NCBI GenBank assembly: GCA_973895155.1
Contig: OZ316893.1
Span: forward strand, 23,374,001-23,438,000
From: Marsupella aquatica
Lineage: Eukaryota; Marchantiophyta
DNA length: 64,000 bases
Direction: 5' to 3'
Shown: positions 1 to 11,310 of the stretch, one piece after another
How positions within the stretch are numbered: position 1 is the first letter of the stretch
Layout of the letters: each line of letters starts with the position of its first letter
Program-made: the position numbers and the translations under genes
Notes under the pieces: model-generated
What the model was told of the DNA's origin: nothing
The model's input: only the letters and a program-made list of their open reading frames with translations
Databases searched by the model: none

Positions 1-3000
1 TAAACTCCCCAATGTAGCTTTTCAATTAAAGGAGGAAGCTTCCAGACCTTTTTAGTATCTTTATTATTTCTAAATTCTAGTCCGAATACCCATGCACATG
101 CGCAGGAATAGCTCTTGATACCCAGATTCCCCATGTCCATCCCTACTAGTTTGCATAGTCTAAATATAAAAAGTCTGTTACCAGATAAATTATGGCCTAT
201 GAGTTCACTCTACTGAGTAAGACATGAACGGTAAACTTCAATTGCAAATTATCATAGAGATTTTGGGCCCTGTCCAGGTTGGGTTGAAAAACTTTGATCT
301 CATGCTGAATTTTTGTGAACAAGGTTTAGCTACTTTGTCACGAAAGATGTTTTAATTGACAATACTGTCACCGTTTGAATTGTATATACAAATATATCAC
401 TATTTTCATACATGGACAACAAGTTCACTGACCTAACCAAGGTAGTCATATACAGAAAACATGACATATTTATAAATAGAATATAAACAATGGCAGATTT
501 GTCAACTGGAACCTTGACTGGAACATCTTAGTGGCAATGCAATTAAAAGCTATTTTTGTAGAATACCTGTACTTCATCTGTGGTAATGGGGAGCAATATT
601 TCTCAAGCAAAGAGCAGATAATTGTGGATGAAGATTGAGTGACTCTGTCCTTCAAAGATAGAAAGCTTTCTGCCCCAGACAAATTTGCGCTCAACAAACT
701 CAGTGATGCAAGCCATTTGGCTCTCCAACCGAGACTTTGCCTATTGCTATATAGGAGGGTTGGATACATCCACCATGGTCACGTACAAAGGAAATATTGC
801 CGCAAGCAGAAAGGAAGCATGCAATCTCAGAAATGATGTGATTGGGAGCAAAAACATATTGATCCTTGCTTGCCCAATTCCACTCCATGGAATCACCATG
901 TTTCAGCAGACAGCAATGGGTAGTAGCATTGATTCCAAATGTATTGATGTGGGATTGTTTAGATTGATTTTGCTTGCGGCCACATTACTCTCCAATAGTG
1001 TTATGCACAAACAGAATGAGCATTAGTGCCCCTAATATTGCTTACTGCCTGCACTATTAGTGATAATCCATAATAGCAGCATAAAGCAAGTAATTTTTGG
1101 TCTACACAAATAGTGTTACCAAATTCCAATTGTAGTGAACAGTGACAGTTGCTACATGTCCTGAAGGTGGTGGGGTTTGACTTTTGTCTCAAAACAATCT
1201 TTTAAATAGTGTCTTTAAGAGAAAGTTGATCTCCGCGATGGACCAATCATGTTTCAATCACATGCAAAATGTGAGCGTTCAATACAATGAGGTTTGAGTA
1301 AAAAAGTACCCTCTCAACATTATCTGTAAAGGATTGAAAAGTCCATTCAATCGTCGTGTTCTTATGTTAGATATGGAAGCTTTGGTTTTCCTTCAAAACT
1401 CCAGGGTAGCCTTTTTCTTGAAGCGCCACTGTCCCCTACGCAAAACCTGGCGGACCAGGTTACTGAAATAAACCAAAATGGGCTCAAAACAGTAAAAAAG
1501 TGCTCTATTTTGTCTTCCCCAAACCTGGTGGACAATGGTGGCTTAAAACGGGAAAAGTCCCTCGAGCAAGCGGCACACTGGCTTGCAGGACTAGGTGTTA
1601 AATCTACACCTAGTCATGACCTCCATACAATTAGCCAGAACACAAACCACAACAAGATAGTGGTAACCCACAATCCAAGTGGCGCAAACGAACATGTGTT
1701 TTGGTTTGTGGTCCAGCAATAGTGTAGGTGCAGATTCAACTCATAGTGGAGGAGGGGAAAATACGGGGGTTACTCTTTTGTATTTATATAAACTGTGGGT
1801 TTTATTAGACTGTCAACATTGAACTAGTTGATGATGTCCACCAGGATTTCCATCGCCCTTGGACCAGATTCCCGGACCCCCACTATGGTTCTCGAGGGCA
1901 GGGTTCTGCCTCCTGTGCATGTTCCGTGCCCCCGCACACACCCCCCCCCCCCCCCCCCGTGACTCCCTCTTTCCAGGGCCCAATGCCTCTTCCAAAGTAT
2001 ACCCTTAGACATACTGTATCAGTGTCCTCCTCCATCAAGGGCACCTACTTTAAGGATGGAGGAGGGTATTGGGTATTGGGTATCGGTTTACCAGGGCCAA
2101 CTAACTGTCAGGTTCTCCTATGTGGCAATCTCAGTGCAATAGGATCTTCTGCTTTCAACCAGGGTTAAATCACTTTTGCTGTGACAGAATAAGTAGCATT
2201 GTAGTAATTAACTTAAAATAATTGCAAGTAGTGATATTTGGCAGAAAGAGGTGGCAGTGTCGTAATACCATTTGTTCATAATTCATACATCTACGACAAG
2301 CACCTGTGGGCTGGCAGGGGATTACTTAATCAGAACAAAAAGCCACTCAGTAAAGTTATTTAACCAGATTAAGTACATCTTAGGCGCAAATGACTCCATG
2401 CTGGGCAAAACTGTTGGTAGATTTGGAAACATAGGTGTTTATCCAAGCTAACCATGCCCTCTTTAGGGGCCTGCCCTCAGAAATTACAGCCCACAACCCC
2501 CTGGAGGATTGGGTTATCCCAAACACGTAACCCCCTCATCTATTTTCTCCTAAATGAGTAACCCCAGCTACCCTTGCCAAGTCTCAAACTTCAAATTGTT
2601 ATGTGAACAAAGAGTGTAAAGATTACACTTGCTAATCCATGGTCTGTTCAGGGGCCATGGCTGTAATCCCTCGGGCTCACCGCCATCACGGATTACAGAA
2701 CAACTCCTCCAGGCCACGGGTTACCCTACACTTTTTCCTCCCTGAAGAATAACCTCTTTTGATGAATAAGGATTACCCCAATTACCCGTTCCTTCAACCT
2801 AAATAGATATGAAGAAAAAAATCTTGCACACAATTTTCTATGATATTTTTGGTCATCTTTGCCCCATCCTTGCTGTTTTGTCCACCCTCATTTAGGTCTT
2901 TATTTAGAGTCAAGGGTCAATGTCATTTTTGTTCATCCTGACATCCTCTTTTAAGTTTTGTCCTTACGAAGACTCCTTATCAGTTCTGTCTTTATTGGGA

Positions 3001-4107
3001 GTTATTGTCTAGGGGCTTGACTCTAGACCATAGGCTTTAAAAGTAACTTCCTCTTCCCGAATTATTCCCGAATTATTAGTAAGATATATAGACTGAGGAC
3101 TTTGGAACATGTCCTTTCTTCACATGAGGACAACGTGCAAATTCTATGGCCACGTACTAAGACGGCGTCGAAGATGCCTCACTGTTGTTTGTCAGAGATC
3201 GTAAGGTATCTTCAAAAGAGACTCGGACGGCTTTGGGTGGGCTTGAATAGAGAGGCATCAATGAATCAACCTTGTGTTGTTGGCTCAACAGCAATGGCCA
3301 CACTTACAGGAACACAGTCTAGATCAACTTAACTAATTGTAGATCTCTTTATGACATGAAGGTCAGATCCGAATCGAAGTTGCACGAGTGTTGCTGTACG
3401 GATTATATGTCAACAACATTAGAGCATTTCTCTTGATTGAGAGTGAACACTGTCACAAGTCCCGCTCTTAGACTTTTCACTCAAATCTGAGATCAAAGAT
3501 GAGCACAGGTTTTGCTGTATGGATTGCACGTCAACAACATTAGAACCTTGCTCTTGATTCGGAGTGACCGATATGTTGCAAGTCGCTCTCTTCTAAGACT
3601 TTCTACTGGAGGCAGAGATCAGGGATTTCATCGGAAACAGAAAGAACAATTACATAGCAACAAGCATTCCTTGGGGGAAGCTCTACAAGTACTCAAGCTC
3701 AATTTCCTGTTAAGGACTTCTCAAGAATCTTCATGAACTGTGCCACGAATTCGAGCATAACCCTTGGCAATAAGCCTGGCCATCAACATGGAACTCAGCA
3801 CAATGGCAACTTTTTGTTTAATTCATCTTTGAAAACAAAGAAATCTTTGTGACAGAAAGCAGCTTTCTCACACTTTTCATTTGACTAGCATTGTACAGAG
3901 TCTTGTGCAATTCAACTGTCACATGTCGAGGACAGAAGGCAGAATACTACTACTACCTGCACTATAAAGAATAACGGGAATGAAATACTAATATCTTTTG
4001 TACAATTGACTCGAACGAGTAGGATTTACAATTGTGCATGCTGTCTACCACCACCTCAGCATTGCTCTTCTTGCTGTACACCACGCATATAAAAGGTACC
4101 TGCTGTT
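1..4107. other. Intergenic DNA, no gene recognised
   Basis: No frame here resembles a known protein and the short frames lack codon or domain signal. It holds a perfect 10-bp hairpin (GACTAGGTGT, 7-nt loop, ACACCTAGTC) near 1589-1615, a C-run near 1938-1960, stretches rich in GGGTTACC/GGATTACCCC-like words at 2500-2790, and a diverged tandem duplication at about 3380-3620. The stretch 2870-3080 resembles 59100-59235 in the same orientation (shared words such as TTTGCCCCATC and TTTTGTCCTTA, and TTATTAGTAAGAT near the end), so it is probably a dispersed repeat. The last part, below 4107, would be the 3' flank of the minus-strand TCP11 gene. Confidence 0.6.
3380..3620. repeat. Diverged tandem duplication, period about 121 bp
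   Basis: Two adjacent copies start at TTGCTGTACGGAT (3391) and TTGCTGTATGGAT (3512). They share GTCAACAACATTAGA and CTCTTGATT further on. The copies are clearly diverged, so the duplication is not recent. Confidence 0.7.
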
Positions 4108-7100
4108 CTATGAAATATTTGTAACAATGCATGAGTACCATGGCTCATGCACACTGCAGGAGATGCTGGACATTTTATCTAGCATGTCAGATATATTTAT
4201 AACCTTATCGATGAGCATGCTGCCGCCAATTCTCTTGAGGGCCATTTTTGCCACACCCAGACCTTCAGTTCCCTTTCCCAGCAACAATACAGCCCTCAAA
4301 CTGGAAACCACAGCGGCTGATACCCGCGCAAAGACAGCATCATCCGCGGACAAGCTCTTGGTAAGAACTCGAGTCATCAACTCACCATATGCTGCAATGT
4401 CTTGAATGGCATCCTTAGCACTAGTCTTACTGGAGATTTGAGCTAGCAACGCTCCGATTTGAGATATTGTCGCAGTTGGCTCATTCAAAAGAGAATCCAG
4501 CTGTCCACAACCTTCTTGCATGACATTGTCCAGCTCTGTCCCTGGAATTCCCTTCCCAGCGAGACCTTGCCGGGCAACTAACAACCCAGTGGCCATGACA
4601 ATGATGCGCTGAAACTCATTTTGGCAACCTCGCAGCCATTCGACATTCAAGCCAAGAGTTTCTGGGACATTGGCTTCCGCTGAAGGTTCAACCCTTTGTA
4701 TAATTCGTAGAACACCCATCCGCAAGATTGTGTCATTGCTCTTCCAGACCAGTGTCCTCGATCTCACTTCCCCGCCCGAGGAAACTGCTGGCAATGAGTT
4801 TGCTGAAGATCCCCCAACAATCACCCGGCCACCTGTACGCATAGAGGGTATAGGAGGCAACCCGACAGCCGGACCATCGCCAGGGGCTCCCAAGTCACTA
4901 CTCGATCCTCTGAATGCTCCCATTGATGTTTCAAGCTCTGTTCTTTCATGTTCCAAGCTAGAAATTACCTCTCCAATCCAAGCAGATGTCTTAGGAAGCT
5001 TGGATGATACCTCTTCTACCAAAATCGGTCCCCCAAGAGATAAATTAAAGCGCGCTGCAAACGCCTTACGTACGTAGTCAACACCAGCAGAGCCGTTGAT
5101 TAAGGGAGCAAGAGATCGAAGTCTGGCTGATATAATATCTTGCTTTAGTATCTGGAGCTGGTCAAAGATGAAGCGCAACCCCTTAACAAGTGCATTAGCA
5201 AATGTCCTTTGTGCCTCCACATTTGAACCAGCTGCAACTGCTAAATCAGAAAGCAGCGATTGGTGTGCAGCTTTGGTATCACTGTCACGAACTGGGGCAC
5301 CCAACTTGAGGATCAAGCTGGAAGCATAATCCAGAAGTTGCCTCAAGTACTCGAAGTCGTTGTTACCTGACTCGAGGACCTGCGCCAGAATATCCAAGTC
5401 CATTCTTTCCTGTACGTCTTGCTTCCACTTGTCAGGAACAATGTTCTGGAGTTCCTCCTTGATCTCTGACACCAGAGTGACAACTCGCTCATACTTCGGT
5501 GGAATTTGCAGCAGACCTTCCACTATACCATCCCAAAAAGCTGCTTCCATAGTTGACCGTATTTGGGCCTGCAGGTCAGTCATTTGAGTTGAAGGTGAAC
5601 TCCCGGGACCAGTGGCAAGATGTTGGGCAGTTTCAGCTGACTGCCAACTCTGGTCGTGGAGCATATCACTTACAATCTTCTCATTTGAGGAGCTCGATCT
5701 GGTCCACTCAGAAGGTGGGAGGGTGGTGACCACTGGATTTGTGGCGAGACCCTCTCGCTTTCCAGATGTCCTCTCAGCAGGCAAACTGACACTTTTATCA
5801 GGGGAATTGAAGAGTGAACGTACCACGTTTGGCCTGTTTCCAGTATAAGAGATTTTGGCTCCAACAATTCTTTCAGAGGGTGCAATGAAAGGAGATGGAG
5901 AAGTAGGAGAGGCAATTGGTGTTCTTGACGGAACAGCAGGAGACGCAAACGGGGAAGGCAAGGGTGAACCATTTTCTACGGCTTCATTGAACTTCGTCCG
6001 CACTTCTGACAATGCCTCCTCCATTCGTGAGGCTCCTGCGGCACCAGTGAGACGCAGGATTCGATCATGAAGCAGTTTTTGATCCTCTTGCACTTGTGTG
6101 CGGATAGCCTGGGAGTCATGACTGAGATCATTGCCACCTTTACACTTTTGCAGCATAGAAATTTCAAGCTGACAGGCCATCCTGGTTAAATCTTCCTCAA
6201 GAAGCTGTGCATCTTTCACTTTCCAGGCGACAAAGTGATACAAGTACGAACACCAAGCAGCGTCGAAAGCCGCCAGCTGAGCAGAAAAGGGCCTTTGAGG
6301 AGATGGAAGCCTGAAGTTATTTTGATCCTTCTGCTGCTGTTGCTGCTCACCAGCAGCAGAAGAATCAATTCCAGACTTCTCCGTTGATCCATCATCAGTT
6401 GGAGGAGATGGAGGAAGCATAGTTGATGGTGGACCATACAGAATAATAGACAGCAACGCCTCAAACTCCGGGAGGAGCTTCGCAGCTGCTTCAGCAAGGG
6501 CAACCTCACGTCCACCCCGACCACTGAAGACAGCATCAGGCTGCCCCAGGATCATATATGCACAGAGGAAAACACGTGCTGGGTACCTTTCCAGTTCTCT
6601 ATCATCAACAACCTTGGGGGTCTCCTTGCTGCTAGCCTTGGAGATAGCTGCGGCACTTGGGGATCTGCCTGTATTGTCTTTCCCTGCTCCTTTGCTTACA
6701 CCCAGGGAAGTCTGTTTCCCAACCACCGAGGGACCTCCAGTTTTGCGACGGGGTGGGGAGAGACGCTTCAAAAGATGCTCCACTTGCCCTATATTAGATT
6801 TCCCAGCACTTGAAAGCATCAAACGGCTTTCAATTCGTGCCAGTAATGGCTTCACCCCACGAAGGGTTGCTGGAGACGTAATTCGGGAGGCCAGCTGCTC
6901 GAAGGGCAATGACATGACCAATTCCTGATTAATTGCACAAGCTGCATACTCTTGTGCTAATGCATGGGTTGTACTCCTCGAGCCACGGAACTGTCTCCAG
7001 CACCTTGTGAGCTTGCGGCACAGCCTATCACCATGCTTGTGCAGCTTGTGGCCGTGGTTATGGCAAGACCCTCTGCATCCACCTCTCTTCATGAGATACT

Positions 7101-7941
7101 CCGCCCTCTGGCGTTTGGCTCTTTGTAATCTAGCCTCCAGTTTCTCCTTCTTCTTCCTCATCTCCAACTCCCTTTCTCTCACCACAGCTTTCGCCACTCG
7201 CCTGGCCTGCAAGACGCATGCTTGGGCCCGGTTCTTCTCGGCCTCCAAAAGGCCAGCTCGTTTCTCTTCAGCTGCAGCAATTTTCTGGCATATCGTGGCC
7301 CGGAGGGTTTCAATTCGGGCTCGATCCCTTCCTTCCTGAGTTGTGCGTTGGAGGATAGATTGTGCTATACGCTCATGAACTGCAGCAATTCGCTGTTTTT
7401 CAGCTTCCACGAGGCCCAGCCGATTGATCTCAGCTTGCTGTACACGAAATTCAACCTTCGAACCCAGTTCTTCCCTCTCTCTTTCAGCCCGGAGCTGGGC
7501 CTCTGTCTTCGCAGCTACGCGCACCTCATGCAATTTGGCAAGTCTGGTCTGTTCCTGGGCCAAGATCTCTGCCCTTTTCTGTTCTGCAGCCGAAAGCTTA
7601 GCTTCCAGCCGTTGGGCGAGGTTTTCAGCTTGCTCAGAATGAGAGGGACTCGACCTCGGCTTGGCACGGGCCTTATTCGCCAGCCATTCGTGGAATTGCT
7701 GCCGTCTGGAATCAGCCTCCTTAAGCTTGAATTCAATTTCCTCGAGGCTTGCCGGAGACTTGAATTTGCTCTCCGAGGAGCTCTCCTCCAGGCGCTGCCT
7801 CACTCGCTTGGGGATTGGAGAAGATGCTGCAACACACTCAGATATCTCTATCTCGAAGGCAATCCCTGATTGTATTCCTGGATTGTGAATTCCGCCGCCA
7901 TTGTAACTGCCAGGATGGTTGATGCTTACGGACGCTGCCAT
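4108..7941 (-). CDS. TCP11-domain (T-complex protein 11-like) protein
   Basis: A single uninterrupted frame of 1277 residues, ATG at 7941-7939 and TAG at 4110-4108. The N-terminus has a short GIAFEIEISE stretch followed by a PKRVRQRLEE-like basic patch, the layout of plant TCP11-like proteins. Residues about 60-290 form a long charged coiled coil (EEIEFKLKEADSRRQQFHEWL, QRLEAKLSAAEQKRAEIL, REELGSKVEFRVQQAE, LQRAKRQRAEYLMKRG). A His/Cys/Arg-rich link follows, then a Ser/Pro/Gly-rich segment. The helical TCP11 domain occupies the C-terminal two thirds, with conserved pieces such as YPARVFLCAYMILGQPD and AFWDGIVEGLL. Function is poorly known in plants. The animal family founder is linked to sperm function, so no biochemical role is claimed. 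Angiosperm homologues are usually split by introns, which makes the intronless state here notable. Identification is strong at family level only. Confidence 0.93.
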   Translation of the reverse strand: MAASVSINHPGSYNGGGIHNPGIQSGIAFEIEISECVAASSPIPKRVRQRLEESSSESKFKSPASLEEIEFKLKEADSRRQQFHEWLANKARAKPRSSPSHSEQAENLAQRLEAKLSAAEQKRAEILAQEQTRLAKLHEVRVAAKTEAQLRAEREREELGSKVEFRVQQAEINRLGLVEAEKQRIAAVHERIAQSILQRTTQEGRDRARIETLRATICQKIAAAEEKRAGLLEAEKNRAQACVLQARRVAKAVVRERELEMRKKKEKLEARLQRAKRQRAEYLMKRGGCRGSCHNHGHKLHKHGDRLCRKLTRCWRQFRGSRSTTHALAQEYAACAINQELVMSLPFEQLASRITSPATLRGVKPLLARIESRLMLSSAGKSNIGQVEHLLKRLSPPRRKTGGPSVVGKQTSLGVSKGAGKDNTGRSPSAAAISKASSKETPKVVDDRELERYPARVFLCAYMILGQPDAVFSGRGGREVALAEAAAKLLPEFEALLSIILYGPPSTMLPPSPPTDDGSTEKSGIDSSAAGEQQQQQKDQNNFRLPSPQRPFSAQLAAFDAAWCSYLYHFVAWKVKDAQLLEEDLTRMACQLEISMLQKCKGGNDLSHDSQAIRTQVQEDQKLLHDRILRLTGAAGASRMEEALSEVRTKFNEAVENGSPLPSPFASPAVPSRTPIASPTSPSPFIAPSERIVGAKISYTGNRPNVVRSLFNSPDKSVSLPAERTSGKREGLATNPVVTTLPPSEWTRSSSSNEKIVSDMLHDQSWQSAETAQHLATGPGSSPSTQMTDLQAQIRSTMEAAFWDGIVEGLLQIPPKYERVVTLVSEIKEELQNIVPDKWKQDVQERMDLDILAQVLESGNNDFEYLRQLLDYASSLILKLGAPVRDSDTKAAHQSLLSDLAVAAGSNVEAQRTFANALVKGLRFIFDQLQILKQDIISARLRSLAPLINGSAGVDYVRKAFAARFNLSLGGPILVEEVSSKLPKTSAWIGEVISSLEHERTELETSMGAFRGSSSDLGAPGDGPAVGLPPIPSMRTGGRVIVGGSSANSLPAVSSGGEVRSRTLVWKSNDTILRMGVLRIIQRVEPSAEANVPETLGLNVEWLRGCQNEFQRIIVMATGLLVARQGLAGKGIPGTELDNVMQEGCGQLDSLLNEPTATISQIGALLAQISSKTSAKDAIQDIAAYGELMTRVLTKSLSADDAVFARVSAAVVSSLRAVLLLGKGTEGLGVAKMALKRIGGSMLIDKVINISDMLDKMSSISCSVHEPWYSCIVTNIS

Positions 7942-9930
7942 CCCTCATTCAATCTGCAAACCTCCTCAATCTAATTATCTGCACCACCAAAGGAGATGAA
8001 GCTCTTCAATAACAGGTCCTTAGAACATGCAAGGAGGAGGTGAGGTTTTGTGCAGTGCCTCATTGAAGATGTATGCGTCTTCCTCCCAGAAAGGGAATGA
8101 ACTCAAAGAAACTTAATTAGAGACAATGACTCAATTAATCAATCAACCGCGAAGCGAACTGAATACAATTGACTTTTTCCCACTTCTCTAGGGAAGACCA
8201 AAAAACATTCATAAGGGGTAATCAGGAATGACCCGAGACACCTTGATAAAACGCAATTGGGCGTGGCCCAAACGACCTTGACGACAAGATTCAATTAGGG
8301 AGGACCCCGGAAAAACTTCAGGGTTCGGCTCAAGCGTCCCCTGCTAAGAGGCAATCAGGGACGACAGCAAATCAGGGACATCCGAGCGACCTTCATACGG
8401 AAATCAATCAATCAATCAATCAATCACGAAGCACCTTACATGACTTTCTTTCTTGCCAGCCAGCCAATCCGCCACACCACAGAGGTAGCGTGTGAAGGAA
8501 AGCGAAGATGAGGTTCCAAAGCCAGGACGGACAAAGGACACAACGAATGAATGAATGAATGAATGCGCAGTAAACGAATTGAAGAATGAAAGAATCTTGA
8601 TTCTCGTACGTCGAATGCGCTAATGAATGAATGCAACGACCCTCAAATCAATCTAAGACGACGTTCCTGCTCCCTTCCTCGTTTGCTGGTGTAGAGTGGG
8701 GTGGGCCGGGTTTCCTTGATAACCCAAAGGACAAACACACACGCAACACCAACCACAACAGCAACAGCAACAAAGACAAAGACTCTTCACGCGGTCGCCT
8801 CACCGGTTGGGAAACTGTTGCTGACCGACGAGGTGGCCTTGCAACGGAACTGTTGTCCCTCCTCAAACGCTTCGGGCAAATTGCTTGAAGTGCACACAAA
8901 ATATACATTTACAGAAAATACCCCAGTACATATACACAACAGGCAGCAGCAGCAGCCCACTCGCCCACCCCCCAATCTCGCTAAAAGATAGAGAGACAGA
9001 TAATAACTGCAGCAAACAAATCCCTCTCCTATTTCCGGCCCGCTCCTCTCTGTCTACCTCAGGCTGCTCACTCCAACGGACCGCCTAACTGAAGAATCCG
9101 ATGATGATGATCCATCATTCCCAACTGCTGCACGCCTCCAGCCCAGCCCAGCCCAGCCCAGCCCCCCGCTCCTCTCTCCCGTCTATTCTCGTCGCCTCTC
9201 GATCCAGAAAACGAATCGGACAACCCACATCAAGAATCCGATGACTGCACCACTCCGATTCCAACCCAATAAACAAAGCAATGAGCGATGCGAGAGTGTC
9301 GAGAGGCAGTCTTCTCTCCCTGGACCAGACGACAACCCCACCATCCGCAGTCCAGTCCAGCCCAGCCCAGCCCAGCCCAGACTCAACAGTGAAAAGGGAA
9401 GAGGAGGATGAGGACTGAGGACTGAGGAGGGAGGTGATCGATGAGCAGGAGTGGGGGATACTACAACAAGAGGAACAGGAACAGAAACGCATCCAGTCCC
9501 GACCAAGGCGGGGCTCTCTCCCCACCAGTTAGTGTGTCTGACGGATGCTGCTGGTGACGAGAGAATGATGACGAGTGGACCTCTTCTGCTGCTGGAAGCC
9601 TGGAGCTCTGGGAGGGTACCTTTTGGTGTTGTTTGTGTTTTTGTTGTTGTCTGCCTGGTGGCGATGGTGCATGCGTTGTGCTGTTGTGTGGTCAGGGGAC
9701 GGGAGGGGATCAGGAAAGGAAAGGAATGGAATGGAAAGGACAGGAAAGGAAAGGAAAGGGAAGGAAAGGATTAAAGGCGAACATTGCACGAGGCACAGGT
9801 CCAAAAGTGCTCGCGTGGCCCACAGGACCAGAATCCGAAGCCGCCAAAGACTGCATCAGCGACGTCGCCTCTCGAAAGGCACCACAAAGGCTGCGCTCTG
9901 GGCTCACATTTCACACTTTTCACACTCCAT
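7942..9930. other. Upstream/5'-UTR region of the TCP11 gene with microsatellites
   Basis: No protein signal. This is the likely promoter and leader of the minus-strand TCP11 gene and is more GC-rich than the intergenic DNA further out. It contains simple repeats: (AATC)n near 8402-8425, (GAAT)n near 8544-8565, CAACAGCAACAGCAAC near 8755, CCAGCCCAGCCCAGCC blocks near 9138-9163 and 9356-9380, and AAAGGAAAGG/GGAATGG purine runs near 9713-9772. The many short frames on both strands here are products of these repeats. Confidence 0.6.
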
Positions 9931-9934
9931 GACT

Positions 9935-10540
9935 GGACTTTGGGGAGGACAGCACCACTTTACACTCTCACCATGACTGGATGTGAGTAAGAAAGGAGGA
10001 GAGTCCTGAGGAGGAGAGTCCTGAGGAGGAGAGTCCTGAGGGGGCGAGGGGCAGCCATGGATTTGGACTTTGGGAGGACAGCACCACTTTACACTCTCAC
10101 CATGACTGGATGTGAGTAAGAAAGGAGGAGAGTCCTGGGGGGGAGAGGGGCAGCCATGGATTTGGACTTTGGAGAGGACAGCACCACTTCACACTCTCAG
10201 CATGACTGCATGTGAGTAAGAAAGGAGGAGAGTCCTGAGGGGGAGAGGGGCAGCCATGGATTTGGAGGATTTGGACTTTGGGAAGGAGCGCACCACTTTA
10301 CACTCTCACCAGGACTGGATGTGAGTAAGAAAGGGGGAGAGCCCTGAGGGGGAGGTCAAGGTCCTCCTCCTTTACCACCCCCAAATTACTTATCAAGCAA
10401 GTAAACTCAGGTGCATGCATGCACGCACAGAGAGAGAGGGAGAGTGAGAGAGATTTGAAGCCGAGGAAAGCAACACTTTACACTCACCATGCTTGTGGAT
10501 GAGAGTAAGAAAGGAGGAGAGTCCTGAGGGGGTGAGGGGA
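9935..10540. repeat. Minisatellite array A (about 100-bp unit)
   Basis: A tandem family whose unit contains AGGACAGCACCACTTTACAC, then TCTCACCATGACTGGATGTG and AGTAAGAAAGGAGGAGAGTC. Copies begin near 9946, 10075, 10175 and 10284, with a shortened one near 10466. Spacing varies (129, 100, 109 bp). The first copy carries an internal triplication of a 15-bp piece (GAGTCCTGAGGAGGA). Later copies are mildly diverged (CACTTC, CAGGAC). The array grades directly into array B. Confidence 0.9.
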
Positions 10541-11310
10541 AAGGGAAAGGGAAAGGGGAAGTCAAGGTTCTCCTCCTCTACCACCCCCAAATCATTCATC
10601 AATCAAGTAAACTCATGTGCATGCATGAGTGAGAGAGAGGTAACCACCTCACCCCAGAAATAATTCAAGCAAGTAACCTCACGTGCATGCATAAAACAAA
10701 AGAAAAACCTCACCCCAGAAATAATTCAAGCAAGTAACCTCACGTGCATGCATAAAACAAAAGAAAAAATGAGTGTCCTGAGGGCGAGAAGAAAGGGGAG
10801 GGGGGGGGGGGTGGGGGGTTCGTTCATTATCCTTCTCCTCCACCACTCCCAATTTACTCATCAAGCAAGTAAATTCATCAGCATGCATGAAAGAAAGAAA
10901 GAGAGTCCTGGGGAAGGGGGGCAGGCAAGGTCCTTCTCCACCAGCCCCAAATTACTCATCAAGCAATTAAACTAATGGGCAAGCATGTACAAAAGAAAGG
11001 GAGTTCTGAAGGAGAGAGGGACTCTCAAGTCCTTCTCCTCCACCACCCCCAGACCCTCCCCCAAATGACTGAAGCAATTAAACTCATGTGCATGCATGTA
11101 AGAAATGAAGGCGGAGAGTTATGAGGGAAGAGGGAGAGGAAGGAAACAAGTTCCTCCCCTCCACCACCCCCAAATTATCCCAAGCAAGTAAGCTCATATG
11201 CATGCATGCAAGAAAAAAAAAAAGGAAAAAAAAAGTCATGAGGGGGTGATGGAGAAGGGTGACTCGAGGTCCTCCCCCTCCGCCACTCCAAATTACTCAA
11301 CAAGCAAGCA
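10357..11310. repeat. Minisatellite array B with seven GCATGCAT (RY-type) boxes
   Basis: Seven imperfect copies of a unit with a pyrimidine block (TCCTCCTCCACCACCCCCAA), then ATTACTCATCAAGCAAGTAA and ACTCATGTGCATGCATG. Blocks start near 10357, 10563, 10830, 10927, 11026, 11147 and 11267. GCATGCAT occurs near 10413, 10619, 10685, 10745, 10881, 11090 and 11200. A 61-bp piece beginning CCCCAGAAATAATTC is duplicated exactly or nearly so at 10652 and 10713. A G-run of about 14 lies near 10798-10812. The array sits 2.4-3.4 kb upstream of the TCP11 start codon. Confidence 0.9.

Noticed and set aside
1935-1960. C- and G-runs (also near 10800, 22860, 36225, 47026, 49140, 54240) as quadruplex signals
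   Set aside because: They are simple mononucleotide runs of the sort common in intergenic DNA and prone to sequencing error. I see no evidence of function.
7222-7869. 215-codon plus-strand frame inside the TCP11 gene
   Set aside because: It lies opposite the coiled-coil region, has no family features, and arises from biased codons of the real gene.
9115-9990. Several overlapping 90-136-codon frames upstream of the TCP11 gene
   Set aside because: They come from CCAGC and GGAAA simple repeats on both strands and show no coding signal.
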